In this document: positions 1 to 8,015 of the stretch, piece after piece
Numbering within the stretch: position 1 is the first letter of the stretch
How the letters are laid out: the number at the start of each line of letters is the position of its first letter
Assembly: GCA_003635305.1 (NCBI GenBank)
Contig: PYJE01000191.1
Span: forward strand, 1 to 39,077
Direction of reading: 5' to 3'
DNA from: Candidatus Poribacteria bacterium
GTDB taxonomy: Bacteria > Poribacteria > WGA-4E > WGA-3G
DNA length: 39,077 nucleotides
Position numbers and translations under genes: made by a program
Notes under the pieces: model-generated
The model's input: only the letters and a program-made list of their open reading frames with translations
Databases searched by the model: none
Told to the model about the DNA's origin: nothing

Positions 1-2283
1 GCCTCTGACAAAGCCGACTACGATAAGTCCGCGCAGGAAACCTTTGAGGTAGAAGGCGACGGCGAAAACAAGGTAACCTATCAACTCAAGCACGCGAACG
101 TCAAGGTTGGCAGTGAAACTGTTATCATTGACGGATTTGACGCGGAGCCGGATGAGTATACGTTAACACCAAACGGCACCATTACCTTCAACGATGTGGA
201 TATCTTCGGCGAAGTAGAGATTGCTTACGAGACTGGCTATCGGCCCGTGCTTCAGACACATCCCCATCGCGATGTCCTCCTCGCGAAGCATCCAGTCGAC
301 AGGTTCGGATGCACGCCGTGCCATGGCGGACAGGGACAGGCACTCACCGCGAAAGCAGCACATGCCCTCACACACGCTGAATACTGGCTCACGCCTGTCC
401 TCGGAATGGACGAACACACCGGGAGAACCTCCGAAGAGACAAAGGGCTACATGGAGTCGAACTGCCGCCGCTGCCACGATGGCGTGATGATGTTAGATTA
501 CACGAATCCACATACAGGCGAACGGCAGGACTACGCACCCAATCTCACGAAAGGGTTGGCACTTTTTGAAGACCTGGGTTGTCACGGATGCCATGCCGTA
601 GAGGGGTATAGCGCGCTTGAGAACATCGACAAAACCGGTCCGTCGCTTGCTAAAGTAGGCAGTAAGGTGCAGGATATCGCATGGCTTGAAAGTTGGATTA
701 AGAAGCCGGAAGCGTATCTCCCCGACACCACGATGCCGAATTTCTTTCCAGCGGATGGCATGAGCCAGCTCGTCTACCTTAAAAACGGCGGAAAACGCAC
801 CGGTGTCGTCACTAAAAATGCTAATGGCATTGTTGTAGAGACAGATGACGGTTCGGAGTATCTCTATCGCGACAGCGATGTCGTTCGCATCGTTGACGAG
901 GTGAAATCTATCGCCGCCTACCTCGCGCAAATGCGGGACGACACGCTTGATGCATCGACATCGGCGGTGAACGAATCCCAACGCGCAATTGCGGCCGGCG
1001 AAGAGACAGTCAAAACGGTGGGATGTCTCTCCTGTCACGCCGTTGGTGAACTCGGGAGTGATTTCGCGCCCGCGCTGGATAGCGTCGGCACGAAAACTAC
1101 GGCGAGTTATCTCCGGCAGTGGATTCGCGAACCGAGAACTTACGATGCGGATACCTCCATGCCCAGTTTGCGTCTGAGCGATACCGAACTCGACAACGTT
1201 GTCGCCTACCTGATGAACCTGCAAAAGGCAACGCCTTCCGCTGTCTCGGATTCAGTCGGCGAAGTTGACATCGCCGAAGGCGAGGCACTCGTCCGGAGTT
1301 ACGGGTGTTTCGGCTGCCACGTTATTCCCGGTTTCGAGAACGAGTCAAAAGTCGGCGCAGACCTGGGTGAATTTGGCGGCAAGACAGTCGAAGAATTTGA
1401 CTTCGGCGATACCGTTGACGTTGAACATAGTTGGACAGGCTGGACGCTCGGCAAAATCACAGACCCGAGGCGTTACCAGACACGCCGCATTGCCTCTCGC
1501 ATGCCGGTCTTCCAGATAAACGACGCAGATGCGAAGGCACTCGCCGTGTTACTGAAGAGTTTCCAATCGAAACAGTATCCGCTGAGTTACATCCATAATC
1601 GCACCGATAAGTTGAACCAGATTGATGCAGGGCGGCGATTGGCGAAGAAATATAACTGCACCGGATGCCACGAGCTCGAAGGAGAGGGCGGCAGTTATGT
1701 TGATGTTGTCATCGCGCACGAAGGGTTAGATGCCATCAATGCGAAGCAGTTCGCACCGCCGACGTTGCAAGCGGAAGGCGCGAAAGTCTATCCAGACTGG
1801 TTGTTTGAATTCCTCAAGCAGCCCACCGATATCCGCTACGGACTCAAGGTGCGGATGCCGACGTTTGGGCTCTCCGATGACGAGGCGACAACCCTAGTTA
1901 AATACTTCTCTGCGTTGGACGACGAACCTTTCCCCTATGAGACGCTGGAGCTGCCAGCCGTAACGCGCGCCGAATTGCGCGTCGGACAGCAGATTTTTGA
2001 CGCGCTGCAGTGTATCTCCTGTCACCCATCACAAGGCGAAGTCATTCCAGAAGGCAGTGACAAGGCAGGGCGGCCAGATCTTGCCATGGCGAAAGAGCGA
2101 CTCAAAGCGGACTGGCTCATTGATTGGCTGAAGGAACCGCAGACGTTCCAACCCGGCACGGCGATGCCGCAAGCGTGGCCCCTCGTCGGTGGACAGCATC
2201 TACCGGTAGAAGGATACGCCGGTGATGACGCGGAAAAACAGATTCGTCTCGTTCGGGATTATCTGATTTCGCTGGGACGTTAA
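1..2283 (+). CDS. Multiheme c-type cytochrome, 5'-truncated, at least seven hemes
   Basis: The reading frame is open from base 1, so the gene begins upstream and 760 residues are visible. Seven CXXCH heme c motifs lie at about visible residues 104, 155, 194, 342, 436, 553 and 671. Several are followed by a Met-ligand segment such as TTMPNFF, TSMPSLR, VRMPTFG or TAMPQAW, then a short helix. This is the layout of tandem class I cytochrome c domains. A short beta-rich piece (KNGGKRTGVVTKNANGIV) sits after the Met ligand of the third heme domain; it resembles the inserts of Pirellula/Verrucomicrobium-type heme domains. The first 65 visible residues look beta-rich and contain no heme. Heme c attachment implies export across the membrane. 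It heads the cytochrome block and most likely passes electrons between a quinol-oxidising unit and the oxidase downstream. Its true start, signal peptide and full heme count lie outside the window. Confidence 0.9.
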   Translation, partial: ASDKADYDKSAQETFEVEGDGENKVTYQLKHANVKVGSETVIIDGFDAEPDEYTLTPNGTITFNDVDIFGEVEIAYETGYRPVLQTHPHRDVLLAKHPVDRFGCTPCHGGQGQALTAKAAHALTHAEYWLTPVLGMDEHTGRTSEETKGYMESNCRRCHDGVMMLDYTNPHTGERQDYAPNLTKGLALFEDLGCHGCHAVEGYSALENIDKTGPSLAKVGSKVQDIAWLESWIKKPEAYLPDTTMPNFFPADGMSQLVYLKNGGKRTGVVTKNANGIVVETDDGSEYLYRDSDVVRIVDEVKSIAAYLAQMRDDTLDASTSAVNESQRAIAAGEETVKTVGCLSCHAVGELGSDFAPALDSVGTKTTASYLRQWIREPRTYDADTSMPSLRLSDTELDNVVAYLMNLQKATPSAVSDSVGEVDIAEGEALVRSYGCFGCHVIPGFENESKVGADLGEFGGKTVEEFDFGDTVDVEHSWTGWTLGKITDPRRYQTRRIASRMPVFQINDADAKALAVLLKSFQSKQYPLSYIHNRTDKLNQIDAGRRLAKKYNCTGCHELEGEGGSYVDVVIAHEGLDAINAKQFAPPTLQAEGAKVYPDWLFEFLKQPTDIRYGLKVRMPTFGLSDDEATTLVKYFSALDDEPFPYETLELPAVTRAELRVGQQIFDALQCISCHPSQGEVIPEGSDKAGRPDLAMAKERLKADWLIDWLKEPQTFQPGTAMPQAWPLVGGQHLPVEGYAGDDAEKQIRLVRDYLISLGR

Positions 2284-2365
2284 TTTGTAGGGCGCAAAGC
2301 GTTCGGTAAAGCGTGAATTGGCAGAATTGCCTCCCCTGCGTATCCTGCTTACGCCGGAGGAAAAA

Positions 2366-2722
2366 ATGAAACACCTTGCCGTTGTTATCGTCATGATTCT
2401 GGTGTGGCTCAACGGGCTTATATGGTTGGGCAAACAAGTAGACCCGAGCGTGAAGTATCAGTCGCAGGTGGAATACAAATACGCGCGATACTGCGCCGGA
2501 TGTCACGGCAACAACGGCGAAGGCAACGGCAGAATCGGCCGGTTCAAACGGTTGGATCCGGCCGATTTGACAGACAATAGCCTGTGGCAGATGCACAGTG
2601 ACGAACAGTTGCTTGACAGCATCAACGCCGGGAAGAACGATATGCCGGCGTTCCACTATTACCTTAACGATGAGGAGCAACGGGCGATTCTCGACTATAT
2701 TAAGGAGATGTTCCGCCCGTAA
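2366..2722 (+). CDS. Small membrane-anchored monoheme cytochrome c
   Basis: The gene encodes 118 aa. An N-terminal hydrophobic helix (about residues 3-22) acts as an uncleaved anchor or signal, followed by one class I cytochrome c domain with CAGCH and the usual GEGNG turn. A late Met (NDMPAFHYYL) is the likely sixth heme ligand and a C-terminal helix closes the domain. The start is the ATG preceded by GGAGG at 2356-2360; an in-frame TTG further upstream lacks such a site. It sits 82 bp after the multiheme cytochrome and probably works in the same periplasmic electron-transfer chain. The family is clear, but the specific partner is inferred from position only. Confidence 0.88.
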   Translation: MKHLAVVIVMILVWLNGLIWLGKQVDPSVKYQSQVEYKYARYCAGCHGNNGEGNGRIGRFKRLDPADLTDNSLWQMHSDEQLLDSINAGKNDMPAFHYYLNDEEQRAILDYIKEMFRP

Positions 2723-2776
2723 ATCCGATTTTCTGAGAATTACCGACACTTTTTTGCGATTGTGGTGTTAAATTCC

Positions 2777-2805
2777 TTGATTTTTCGCCGCTGTCGTGTT
2801 AAAAT
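2777..2805 (+). promoter_or_regulatory. Sigma70-like promoter for the cupredoxin gene
   Basis: TTGATT (2777-2782), a 17-bp spacer ending in TGT, and TAAAAT (2800-2805) form a good vegetative promoter with an extended -10 (TGn). It lies about 90 bp before the ATG at 2893. The preceding gene ends at 2722, so the cupredoxin and the CydA-like genes may be transcribed separately from the upstream cytochromes. Confidence 0.5.
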
Positions 2806-2892
2806 ATGAATGCGCGGGTGGATAAACGACACCCGCTAACCGAAACAATAATAACGCCTCGGCGAGGCGCAATGACGAGAGGAGAAATTATC

Positions 2893-3645
2893 ATGAAAAT
2901 CTTAGTGGCACTGCTTGTCTTGGGTATGGTTGCAAGCACCGCGTTTGCTGGCAACATCACCGGCACCGTCGCTTATGACGGCGATGCCCCAGAGCGGCCG
3001 ATGCTGACAGCCACGAAGGACCAGCACTGCATCGACGCAGTCAAAGGCACCAAATCGGAGGCACTCGTTGTCTCGAAAGGGAAGGGCATTAAGAACGTTG
3101 TGATTTACGCGCGCGTGCGCGGTGCCAAAGCAACCGTTCCAGAGAAAAACCCTGTGATGGACCAGAAGGGATGCAGTTATTACCCGCATGTCCTCGCAGT
3201 TGTTGCCGGTTCTACCGTAGATTTGACTTCCAGCGATCCGGTTGCACACAACGTCCACTCCCACGCCAAAAAGAACGAAGCAATAAACTATCAGATTCCG
3301 CAGCCCGGAAAAGTCATCCCGCACAAGATTGAGAAGGCGGAGCAGATTAAGTTCACGTGTGATATTCACGCGTGGATGACCGGCTACATCGTCGCGGTTG
3401 ACAGCAACTTTTTCGCCGTGACCGGCGATAAAGACGACAAGGGACAATGGCTGAGCTCGGACGCGTATGAGGCATCGTCCGATAAGGGCAGTTACACCAT
3501 CGCCGATGTGCCTGCCGGTAAAGTCAGGGTAGTCGCGTGGCACGAAGAACTCGGTTCCGCGAACAAAACCGTTGAGGTGCCTGCGAGCGGCGATATAAAT
3601 GTAAACTTTACGAGTGCTGATTTTAAAAAGCGCGCGAAAAAATAG
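2893..3645 (+). CDS. Exported cupredoxin-like protein with carboxypeptidase-regulatory-like C-terminus
   Basis: The 250-aa protein starts with a clear signal peptide ending AFA (about residue 19). Residues 20-175 form a cupredoxin-like beta domain with a possible type 1 copper set: HNVH (119-122) and CDIHAWM (Cys156, His159, Met162). The His-X2-Met spacing also occurs in CuA sites. Residues 173-245 look like a small carboxypeptidase-regulatory beta-sandwich (GSYTIADVPAG, then WHE). The chosen ATG follows GAGAGGAG; the longer frame upstream has no signal peptide. A paralogue with the same residue pattern lies at 9805-10593, so the pair brackets the CydA/cytochrome c genes. A role as periplasmic copper electron carrier or copper-delivery protein is inferred; copper binding is not proven. 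Confidence 0.8.
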   Translation: MKILVALLVLGMVASTAFAGNITGTVAYDGDAPERPMLTATKDQHCIDAVKGTKSEALVVSKGKGIKNVVIYARVRGAKATVPEKNPVMDQKGCSYYPHVLAVVAGSTVDLTSSDPVAHNVHSHAKKNEAINYQIPQPGKVIPHKIEKAEQIKFTCDIHAWMTGYIVAVDSNFFAVTGDKDDKGQWLSSDAYEASSDKGSYTIADVPAGKVRVVAWHEELGSANKTVEVPASGDINVNFTSADFKKRAKK

Positions 3646-3654
3646 CGACAGCAT

Positions 3655-3711
3655 GGCGAGGGATACGCTCTCCCTCGCCCTACCGGATGTCCGGTAGGCA
3701 AGGTTTGAAAC
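3655..3711. repeat. Double palindromic intergenic repeat
   Basis: Two adjacent hairpins follow the cupredoxin stop. GGCGAGGGA (3655-3663) pairs with TCCCTCGCC (3671-3679), and CCTACCGG (3679-3686) pairs with CCGGTAGG (3691-3698). A half-copy of the GGTTTGAAACCGCGCCTAC repeat comes next. The absence of a T-run makes a factor-independent terminator unlikely. The sequence belongs to the repeat families seen throughout the window. Confidence 0.75.
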
Positions 3712-3786
3712 CGCGCCTACAGAGAAGCATAACGAAGAACAGGCTTTCACCTTCCGGTAGAGTTCATTTGGTTGAAGGAGAATACG

Positions 3787-5712
3787 TTGAGACAGCATCA
3801 GCAACCCCGGTTGGATATCCGCAGCGTAGCGTGCCGTTTTAAAAAGCCGCTGCTCCTGCTACTCCCGTTAATCCTATTCCTCCTGCTGCAGACGCTCGCG
3901 CCAGCCGTTGCGCAGGACATGAGCGAGGCGGAATATCGTCCTTTCCCGAAGATTGGCAGTCGGAACGCCGCGTGGATTGCCGCGCAACTCCATCTGTTGT
4001 TCGGCTCCTTCATCCTCGGTGTCCCGATGTTCGCCGTTATCATTGAATTCATCGGATGGAAGACGAAAGATGCACGCTATGACAGGATGGCGCAAGAGTT
4101 CATCAAACTCTGTATGGGCGCGTTTTCAACGACAGCACTCCTCGGCGGTGTCCTGGTTTTCATCTTGATATGGTGCTATCCGAAGGTGATGAGCAAACTC
4201 AGCGGCATATTCGGGCCGACGATGATTTTTTACGTCGTCCTGTTCTTCGGCGAAACCTTTACGCTCTATCTCTACTCCTACGGATGGGACAAGATGCAGG
4301 GACGGCATAAAGGCTGGCACCTGTTCCTCGGTGTCCTGTTGAACGTGTTCGGCACAGCGATTATGTTCGTTTCAAACTCGTGGCTTACCTATCAGACGAG
4401 CCCGGGAACGCAATACGGCAAGTTGTCGGACGCAACGCGGCAATCGTGGCTGGAAAGCAAACTGTCGCAAAACCCTGGCATGACGCAAACCGAGGCGATG
4501 GAAGGGATAACGGATGCAACTGTCATCCCACTCCACAACGAGACAACCGGCGAGTTTTTGGCTACCGTTTGGGAAGCTGTCAATAACTTTACGTGGATGC
4601 CTGTCAACATTCACCGCCTCATTGGAAATATTGCCTTCGGCGGTTCAATTGTGGCGGCTTACGCGGCGTTCCGCTTCCTCGTAGCGAAAACCAAGGAGGA
4701 TAAGGCACACTACGATTGGATGGGGTATACCGGAAACTTCATCGCGCTCTGCGGACTCATTCCGCTGCCCTTCGCCGGCTACTGGCTAGGCCGCGAGATT
4801 TATATGTTCAACAATACGATGGGCATCAACATGATGGGCAGTCTCTTCTCATGGCTGTTTATCATTCAAGCCGTGATGATTGGCGTGCTGTTCATCGGCG
4901 CGAACTATTACCTCTGGTCTGGGATGGGCCGCATCGATGGCGCGCAAATATACGCACGTTACCGGCCCTATATGATTGCCATCATCGTTATCTGTGTCGC
5001 TATCTGGATGACACCGCGCACGCTCTCCAAAATCTCTACCTCAAGCGAATTGAGCGCAATGGGCGGCGCGAACCACCCACACCTCGGCCTGTTCGGTTTG
5101 ATGACAGCGAAAAACACAGCAGTGAACATCATCATCTTGACGACGTTCTTGAGTTTCCTCTTTTACCGGCGTTCCGGCAAATCACCGACAGCCAGTTGGA
5201 AGAAGGTGGGCAACATCGCGATATCCTCCATATTCTTCTTCTCGGCTGTCTCCATCATCGTTATCGGCATCGTCGGGTTTACCGTGCCGACAGACCTGCG
5301 CGTGAACGTGCTAACCCCCTATCAGGTGCTAATTGCACTCGCCGTCATGGTAGCCGTGACGATAATCGATATTTTCATGTATCGGAAGGCGACTATGTCT
5401 GGCACTATCAAGTGGGGCGAAATGACAGACCGGTCGCAGTATGTCCTCATTCTCTTGGCAATTACTTTTACGTCGCTGATGGGTTTGATGGGATACGCGC
5501 GCTCCGGACTTCGGGAGGCGTGGCACATTTTCGGTGTCATGCAGGACACGTCGCCGGATGCATTCACACCGCTTCTCAGTGAGGCGGTGAACATCGTCGC
5601 TATCATCATGGTAATCTTCTTCGCGCTTGTCGGGTTCATCTTCTGGCTCGGCTTGTGGGGCGAAAAGAAAAAGCAGCAAACAGTGGCTGTGGAATCGGAA
5701 GGAGAGCACTAA
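3787..5712 (+). CDS. CydA-like membrane protein (cytochrome bd oxidase subunit I family), no CydB partner
   Basis: The 641-aa protein has an N-terminal signal-like helix (residues 21-42) and about 13 further membrane segments; E. coli CydA has about 520 residues and nine. Alignment by eye to E. coli CydA places His69 at the H19 heme ligand (QLHLLFGSFILGVP), Glu156 (FFGET) at E107, His276 (NIHRLIGN) at the b558 ligand H186, and Met349/350 near M393. The Glu at E99 is replaced, and the GRQPW motif with the heme ligand E445 is not visible. Roughly the last 200 residues are extra membrane helices. TTG is chosen as start because AAGGAG lies 6 bp upstream. The stop overlaps the next ATG (TAATG), showing translational coupling to a c-type cytochrome. 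A quinol-oxidising b-type subunit feeding cytochromes c, rather than a true oxygen-reducing bd oxidase, is my inference. Confidence 0.82.
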   Translation: MRQHQQPRLDIRSVACRFKKPLLLLLPLILFLLLQTLAPAVAQDMSEAEYRPFPKIGSRNAAWIAAQLHLLFGSFILGVPMFAVIIEFIGWKTKDARYDRMAQEFIKLCMGAFSTTALLGGVLVFILIWCYPKVMSKLSGIFGPTMIFYVVLFFGETFTLYLYSYGWDKMQGRHKGWHLFLGVLLNVFGTAIMFVSNSWLTYQTSPGTQYGKLSDATRQSWLESKLSQNPGMTQTEAMEGITDATVIPLHNETTGEFLATVWEAVNNFTWMPVNIHRLIGNIAFGGSIVAAYAAFRFLVAKTKEDKAHYDWMGYTGNFIALCGLIPLPFAGYWLGREIYMFNNTMGINMMGSLFSWLFIIQAVMIGVLFIGANYYLWSGMGRIDGAQIYARYRPYMIAIIVICVAIWMTPRTLSKISTSSELSAMGGANHPHLGLFGLMTAKNTAVNIIILTTFLSFLFYRRSGKSPTASWKKVGNIAISSIFFFSAVSIIVIGIVGFTVPTDLRVNVLTPYQVLIALAVMVAVTIIDIFMYRKATMSGTIKWGEMTDRSQYVLILLAITFTSLMGLMGYARSGLREAWHIFGVMQDTSPDAFTPLLSEAVNIVAIIMVIFFALVGFIFWLGLWGEKKKQQTVAVESEGEH

Positions 5713-7226
5713 TGTCCAACACCGTGGTAAAAATCGCGAGTTTAATTGTAATGGTGGTGAGTTTCATCGCCTATATTGCAGGGGCATCGGCGTTTCCGAT
5801 CGCCTCAGAGAACCTGCTCCCCTGGTCGGTCTGGTTCATCATCTCGGTAGTGGTGAACATCGTCGTGTGGAGCAGCGTCATGAAGCTGCTGACGTTCTCA
5901 CTCGCCGTAATATGGTTCTACGCGTTTGTTGCGGGGCTGGTGCCGGAATCGTCAACAGCGACCGGGCCTGTAACGGCACTTCCGTGGGAAGACCCGGACG
6001 CGGTGGCAGAGATAGGCGCGGCGATTTTTAACGGGAAAGGCCAGTGCAGCGCGTGTCACACCGTCGATGCCTCGGCACCGAAGGGCCGATGCCCCGATTT
6101 GACGGACATCGGCGTGAACGCCGCGAACCGCCAACCCGGCATAGATGCGAAAACGTATCTGATTGAATCCTTGTATGAACCGGCGAACTATCTGGTGCCC
6201 GGCTACGGCAAGATTATGCCAGAGGTGTGGAAGGCACCGATTGCGCTGTCGCAATTAGAAATTGAAGCCGTTATCGCCTATTTGCAGAGTCAAGGTGGCG
6301 AGATCGATCCGACTCCTTATGATGAACCGATTGATAGGGCAGACGCGGGGACGGTAGCAGCCGCACTGCCGCCGCTGCTCACCGGCGATGCAGCACTTGG
6401 CAAGAAGGTGTTTGTCTCAGCGGCGTGCATTTCGTGCCACGCTGTCACAGGCATCGAAAGTCCAGCTGCCGGCGAAGAGAATCAAGACTTTGAAGTCGTC
6501 ACGGCACCGGATTTATCCGAAATTGCCGCCTTTAACGACATGCGGTATCTTGAGGAGTCCATCCTGAAGCCGGGTGCGCAAATCGTCAGCGGCTACGGCG
6601 CAGTCACCGTTAAAACAGACGGCGCGACTCTGCAGGGAACGCTCGTCTCGCAAGACACGGAACAGATTGTCGTCCGCACCAAAAAGGCCAGCGGGGAAGA
6701 GGAAGAACACACCCTTCTGCTGACAGATTTGGACGAGGAGCCGATCGAAGAACTCACGAACCTACAAGCGAACGGATACTTCACGTTGACGTTAACACCC
6801 ACGGATGCCGATGCACCGGTTAGCGGCGAAATTGTTGATGAGACTGAGGATACCGTGACGCTCAAGGTGGGCGACAGCAATCAAACGTTGTCTAAAACAG
6901 ACGTGAAAAGTCTGCTGACGATTGTTGACTTTGATGGAAACGAGATTGTCGGTTCGTTGGTTTCCGGATCAATGGAGGATGACGAAATCGTTTTGAACGT
7001 TGATGGCAGTGAAGAGGTAATCGATACGTTTGATATTGAGGAAGCTACCTTTACGCGCGCGTTTGGCAAGAAGCTGCTCGTCACATCACCGATGCCTGAA
7101 AACTTCCCGCTGCTGTTATCGGTATCAGATATGAGCAATCTGCTGGCGTTTTTAAGCACACTCACAGGCGAAACGGCATCGGCGGAAGCAACCACCGCCG
7201 CGGATGCCGAAGCTTCTGGGGAATAA
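5712..7226 (+). CDS. Membrane-anchored diheme cytochrome c with triplicated beta insert
   Basis: The 504-aa protein has three N-terminal membrane helices (about 7-27, 36-56, 58-78), then two cytochrome c domains with CSACH (Cys112) and CISCH (Cys239). The first domain closes with KIMPEVW (Met169). In the second, the Met ligand (TSPMPENF, Met461) is displaced by an insertion of about 165 residues (294-457). The insertion is three diverged copies of a beta-rich module. This placement matches the Pirellula/Verrucomicrobium-type heme-binding domain, which normally carries one insert. The ATG overlaps the CydA-like stop codon and GGAG lies just upstream. Together they suggest a stable membrane complex in which this protein takes electrons from the CydA-like subunit; that role is inferred. 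Confidence 0.85.
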   Translation: MSNTVVKIASLIVMVVSFIAYIAGASAFPIASENLLPWSVWFIISVVVNIVVWSSVMKLLTFSLAVIWFYAFVAGLVPESSTATGPVTALPWEDPDAVAEIGAAIFNGKGQCSACHTVDASAPKGRCPDLTDIGVNAANRQPGIDAKTYLIESLYEPANYLVPGYGKIMPEVWKAPIALSQLEIEAVIAYLQSQGGEIDPTPYDEPIDRADAGTVAAALPPLLTGDAALGKKVFVSAACISCHAVTGIESPAAGEENQDFEVVTAPDLSEIAAFNDMRYLEESILKPGAQIVSGYGAVTVKTDGATLQGTLVSQDTEQIVVRTKKASGEEEEHTLLLTDLDEEPIEELTNLQANGYFTLTLTPTDADAPVSGEIVDETEDTVTLKVGDSNQTLSKTDVKSLLTIVDFDGNEIVGSLVSGSMEDDEIVLNVDGSEEVIDTFDIEEATFTRAFGKKLLVTSPMPENFPLLLSVSDMSNLLAFLSTLTGETASAEATTAADAEASGE

Positions 7227-7235
7227 GGAGGTAAC

Positions 7236-8012
7236 ATGAAGAGGCTCTCACTGTTCACAAAATGTCTCATCATCTTCGTTGGCTGCTGGGTGTTCCTGCG
7301 GTTCATCGTCGGCAACGTCATCTCGGTGCCGATACCCGGTAGCGTCGTTGCGATGTATATGGGACTGATTATCATCGCCATCTTGGTGCATATCTCCGTT
7401 GAGGATTCACGGTTTCGGGAGTTCCTGCGTCCTATCCATGAGACGCTGATTGACGACAATAAGCGGCTGCGCCGCCGGGTCATCGCCGTGTTGATACCGT
7501 TCGCCTTGCTGGCGTATACGTATTCGATTTTCGCGCAGCGGGCCAATCCGCCGGGAAATCCGCGCGACGCGCACCCGTCCCCGCCGCTTGAACTTACCTA
7601 CAAAGACGAGGTTATCGGGAAAATGCAGGAGGTAGAAAACCCCTTCCGGCACTACGAAAAGGATGACCCTGAAGCGTTCAAAGCGCACGTGGAGAACGGC
7701 AGACGCGTATACTATCAAAACTGCTTTTACTGCCACGGCGATGATCTGGACGGACAGGGGCATTTCGCACCACACCTGCAACCGCTCCCCGCGAATTTCC
7801 AAGACCCGGGCATCATCCCGAACTTCCAAGAATCGTTCCTCTTTTGGCGGATTAGCAAGGGCGGACCGGGGTTACCGGCAGCCGGAACACCCTGGGATTC
7901 CGCAATGCCGGTTTGGGAAGACATGTTGACAAAAGACGAAATTTGGGACGTAATCCTGTTCCTGTCTGATTATACCGGCTATCAGCCGCGAACGTTTGGG
8001 GAAGGACACTAA
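7236..8012 (+). CDS. Membrane-anchored monoheme cytochrome c with three N-terminal helices
   Basis: The protein has 258 aa. Membrane helices lie at about 8-28, 35-55 and 82-102, followed by a periplasmic class I cytochrome c domain with CFYCH (Cys163, His167), the GDDLDGQG turn, and SAMPVWED as probable Met ligand. AAGGAGG lies just before the ATG and the gene starts 10 bp after its upstream neighbour. Three helices are more than a simple anchor needs, which suggests packing against a membrane subunit, most likely the CydA-like protein. The domain type is certain; the complex is inferred. Confidence 0.87.
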   Translation: MKRLSLFTKCLIIFVGCWVFLRFIVGNVISVPIPGSVVAMYMGLIIIAILVHISVEDSRFREFLRPIHETLIDDNKRLRRRVIAVLIPFALLAYTYSIFAQRANPPGNPRDAHPSPPLELTYKDEVIGKMQEVENPFRHYEKDDPEAFKAHVENGRRVYYQNCFYCHGDDLDGQGHFAPHLQPLPANFQDPGIIPNFQESFLFWRISKGGPGLPAAGTPWDSAMPVWEDMLTKDEIWDVILFLSDYTGYQPRTFGEGH

Positions 8013-8015
8013 AAG

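Noticed and set aside
3655-3698. Factor-independent terminator after the cupredoxin gene
   Set aside because: The stems are strong but no T-run follows, and the sequence belongs to a repeat family found in many non-terminal positions.
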